Assembly: GCA_034437455.1 (NCBI GenBank)
Contig: DAOTUB010000135.1
Coordinates: 1 to 26,915 of the forward strand
DNA: 26,915 bases
Direction: 5' to 3'
DNA from: DAOTUB01 sp034437455
GTDB lineage: Bacteria > Chloroflexota > Anaerolineae > B4-G1
Position numbers and translations under genes: made by a program
The notes under the pieces: model-generated
Databases searched by the model: none
Told to the model about the DNA's origin: nothing
The model's input: only the letters and a program-made list of their open reading frames with translations
Shown here: positions 25,638-26,915 of the stretch, piece after piece
Layout: every line of letters begins with the position of its first letter
Numbering within the stretch: the first letter of the stretch is position 1

Positions 25638-25728
25638 CTCCAAGGCCCAACCCATAAGCTTCTTATGCTGTGAGCAAGAATTTGCTGCCAACGGCGTTTT
25701 ATTGGCTTTGACTTTGTCGGGTTGGGGA
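25638..25728 (+). repeat. Dispersed hairpin element, copy C
   Basis: Third and most diverged copy, lying between brxF and brxC and running into the 3' end of brxF. It aligns with copy B through ATAAGCTTCTT, GAGCAAGAATTTGC, a TTTTATTGG run and a terminal GGGTTGGGGAG. The hairpin persists as TTCTT (25660-25664), a two-base bulge, GC, loop TGTGA, GC and AAGAA (25676-25680). Confidence 0.6.
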
Positions 25729-26196
25729 GATGAATGCCCCTTCGGGATGTTCATACCGCTTGTATTCTGGATGCCCGGGTTCGGCGTAGGTCAACACGTC
25801 GCGCTCGACGTCATATGCCCCGCTCCACGCGACGACAAGCGTCCTGTGGCGGCTGAGTCGTTGGAGCAGAGCTAACGGATTCAATTGGAGAACTGGGTCA
25901 AAGAGCAACTCGATGTTATCCAGCGCGATGGTATCTCCGGGATATTCGCCGATAAGATCTTCCAGGATGCGACGGGCGCGTAAGGGACGCTCCCTGCTCA
26001 TCACACCGAGCAAACGCCGGCTGAGCGCCAGATTTAAGTTGACGTAGGGGATACCCTGTTTTTGAGATAGCGTTTTCAACAGCGGGGTCTTGCCCGAACC
26101 CACCGGCCCGACAATGATGGCAAGTTGATAGTACGGTTGGGCATCGGGCAACGAAGACAGCCATTCGATGAGCTTGGATAAGGTGTATTCAGTCAT
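25699..26196 (-). CDS. brxF: BrxF-like small P-loop ATPase of type 3 BREX
   Basis: A 165-residue P-loop protein. Walker A is GPVGSGKT (30-37), Walker B is in TIALDNIELLFD (about 88-99), and a possible sensor region VVAWSG lies near 120-126. Size, single-domain AAA-like layout and position directly upstream of brxC match BrxF, which marks type 3 BREX. The ATG has AGGTG a few bases upstream, and a strong promoter lies about 60 bases upstream, so this is probably the first gene of the operon. The last nine or so residues (S-P-T-R-Q-S-Q-S-Q) and the stop come from hairpin element copy C, so the original C-terminus may have been replaced. Its exact role in BREX is not established. Confidence 0.85.
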   Translation of the reverse strand: MTEYTLSKLIEWLSSLPDAQPYYQLAIIVGPVGSGKTPLLKTLSQKQGIPYVNLNLALSRRLLGVMSRERPLRARRILEDLIGEYPGDTIALDNIELLFDPVLQLNPLALLQRLSRHRTLVVAWSGAYDVERDVLTYAEPGHPEYKRYEHPEGAFISPTRQSQSQ

Positions 26197-26257
26197 CGCA
26201 CCTGTTCAGCATCCTGTAACGTTCAAATGACAGCTTGAGTTAATGAGTCGTAAAACG

Positions 26258-26286
26258 ATTATATGTGGGGGAGGGAAAAATGGCAA
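26258..26286 (-). promoter_or_regulatory. Sigma70-type promoter driving brxF and the BREX operon
   Basis: The minus strand has TTGCCA (26281-26286), a 17-base spacer and a consensus TATAAT (26258-26263). The expected start near 26251 leaves a leader of about 55 bases before the brxF ATG, with AGGTG as ribosome binding site. No clear operator-like palindrome is visible. Confidence 0.65.
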
Positions 26287-26371
26287 GAAAAGTGTGAGCC
26301 TCAAAGATACGAAATACCGCTCCAAGCTTGTATGGTCATATACTTCAGCCTCACTTTTGCGTCCATTGCCC

Positions 26372-26400
26372 TTTACCTCTCGTAACAGTGTGAGTATAAT
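26372..26400 (+). promoter_or_regulatory. Sigma70-type promoter of the recombinase remnant
   Basis: The plus strand has TTTACC (26372-26377), a 17-base spacer and TATAAT (26395-26400), followed by the ribosome binding site AGGAGG (26435-26440) eight bases before an ATG at 26449. It is divergent from, and about 85 bases away from, the brxF promoter. Confidence 0.6.
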
Positions 26401-26448
26401 AGCGCTGAAACATCCGCCCCATCTCGACCGACGTAGGAGGACAGCCAG

Positions 26449-26915
26449 ATGACACAAAAGAAGACGCGCGTTGGAATTTACATACGAGCTCCCACCGGTA
26501 TGCAAGCCGGGGCGGATCAGCCCCTCGCAACCCAGAAAGCCGAGATGCTGACCTTCGCAAAGGCACGCGGTTGGGAGATCACAGCCGAGTTGCGGACGCT
26601 GAAAACACCGGCGCCGGTATAAACCGCCCAGGTCTCCAGTCTGCCCTCGAGGCTGCTGAAGCGGGCGTCTTCGGCGTCCTGCTGGTCCACGAACTCTCCT
26701 GTCTGTCCCACCGTCTCTTCGACACCTTGAGCCTCCTCGAACAACTCGGGAAACTGAACGTGGGTTTTGCCCCGGTGAAAGAACCACGCTTCGACTTCTC
26801 CACCCCGACGGGCCGGTCGGTGTTGACGACATTGGCCGCGTTGAACCGCTACTACGTCGATCTACTGCGCAACATACACGCCGCCCAATCGAAGCGCGAG
26901 CACACTCTCTGTTAC
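26449..26915 (+). pseudogene. Decayed serine recombinase (resolvase/invertase family), frameshifted and cut by window edge
   Basis: The ATG with AGGAGG upstream opens a typical resolvase N-terminus (RVGIYIR, then QAGADQPLATQKAEMLTFAK), but the frame stops at 26620-26622 after 57 codons. From about 26592 the following base frame continues the same protein: GAGINRPGLQ, LLVHELS, RLFDTLSLLEQL, then FSTPTGR and a helix with YYVDLL, open to the window end. Loss of one base, or gain of two, near 26588-26597 explains the shift. The usual catalytic RVST is RAPT, so the nucleophilic serine is gone, and the usual ELSRLSR reads ELSCLSH, losing two conserved arginines. An intact ancestor would have moved or inverted DNA at this edge of the island. 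Confidence 0.85.

Noticed and set aside
473..26196. Interpretation as DISARM rather than BREX, because of the methyltransferase plus DUF1998 helicase
   Set aside because: PglZ, the DUF6079-type BrxC and the BrxF-like ATPase are BREX hallmarks, and no DrmB/DrmC-type phospholipase D gene is present.
26206..26832. Minus-strand open frame of 208 codons overlapping the recombinase region
   Set aside because: The plus strand carries clear serine recombinase sequence in two frames; this frame is its shadow and also covers both promoters.
1..26915. CRISPR array, tRNA or rRNA genes
   Set aside because: No regularly spaced direct repeats and no tRNA or rRNA signatures were seen; nearly all sequence is accounted for by protein genes.

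Overview
The window is almost entirely one strand-coherent phage-defence locus read right to left on the minus strand. Its backbone matches a type 3 BREX system in content and order: a small P-loop ATPase (BrxF-like), the large ATPase BrxC (DUF6079 type), a DNA methyltransferase (PglX/PglXI-like), a DUF1998 helicase (BrxHII position), the PglZ alkaline-phosphatase-fold protein, and a terminal winged-helix-like protein in the BrxA position. The host is a bacterium with fairly GC-rich coding DNA. The gene families and the antitoxin style would fit Chloroflexota or a relative, but no marker gene in the window proves this.

Right edge (26197-26915): a plus-strand serine recombinase, decayed by a frameshift and by loss of the catalytic serine motif, still carries a good promoter and ribosome binding site. 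A second promoter faces the other way and should drive brxF. Moving left: brxF (25699-26196) and brxC (21933-25622). Next come three AT-richer genes for membrane-associated proteins (19439-21836) and the methyltransferase (16544-19363). Its central catalytic part is AT-rich like those cargo genes, while both ends are GC-rich. A PIN toxin/antitoxin pair with its own sigma70-type promoter follows (15703-16361).

Left half: a giant 1866-residue protein (10039-15639) starts with RNA polymerase alpha-CTD-like repeats and a sigma-70 region-4 helix-turn-helix, followed by more than 1200 residues I cannot assign. A hairpin terminator separates it from a 1657-residue DUF1998 helicase. A NERD-nuclease/UvrD-type helicase starts one base after that helicase's stop. 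Then come pglZ and the brxA-position gene, overlapping by ATGA. The last 470 bases at the left edge hold no confident gene.

Proposed logic: BrxC, BrxF, PglZ, the BrxA-like protein and the methyltransferase form the BREX core that marks self DNA and blocks phage replication. The two helicases and the giant promoter-recognition-like protein look like an integrated accessory module; the toxin/antitoxin and membrane genes are cargo or add-ons. Three copies of a degenerate hairpin element of about 90 bp sit at three intercistronic junctions. They differ almost only by transitions and keep their stem, which suggests a structured mobile or RNA element. The giant alpha-CTD/sigma4 protein and this hairpin family are the best candidates for something undescribed.
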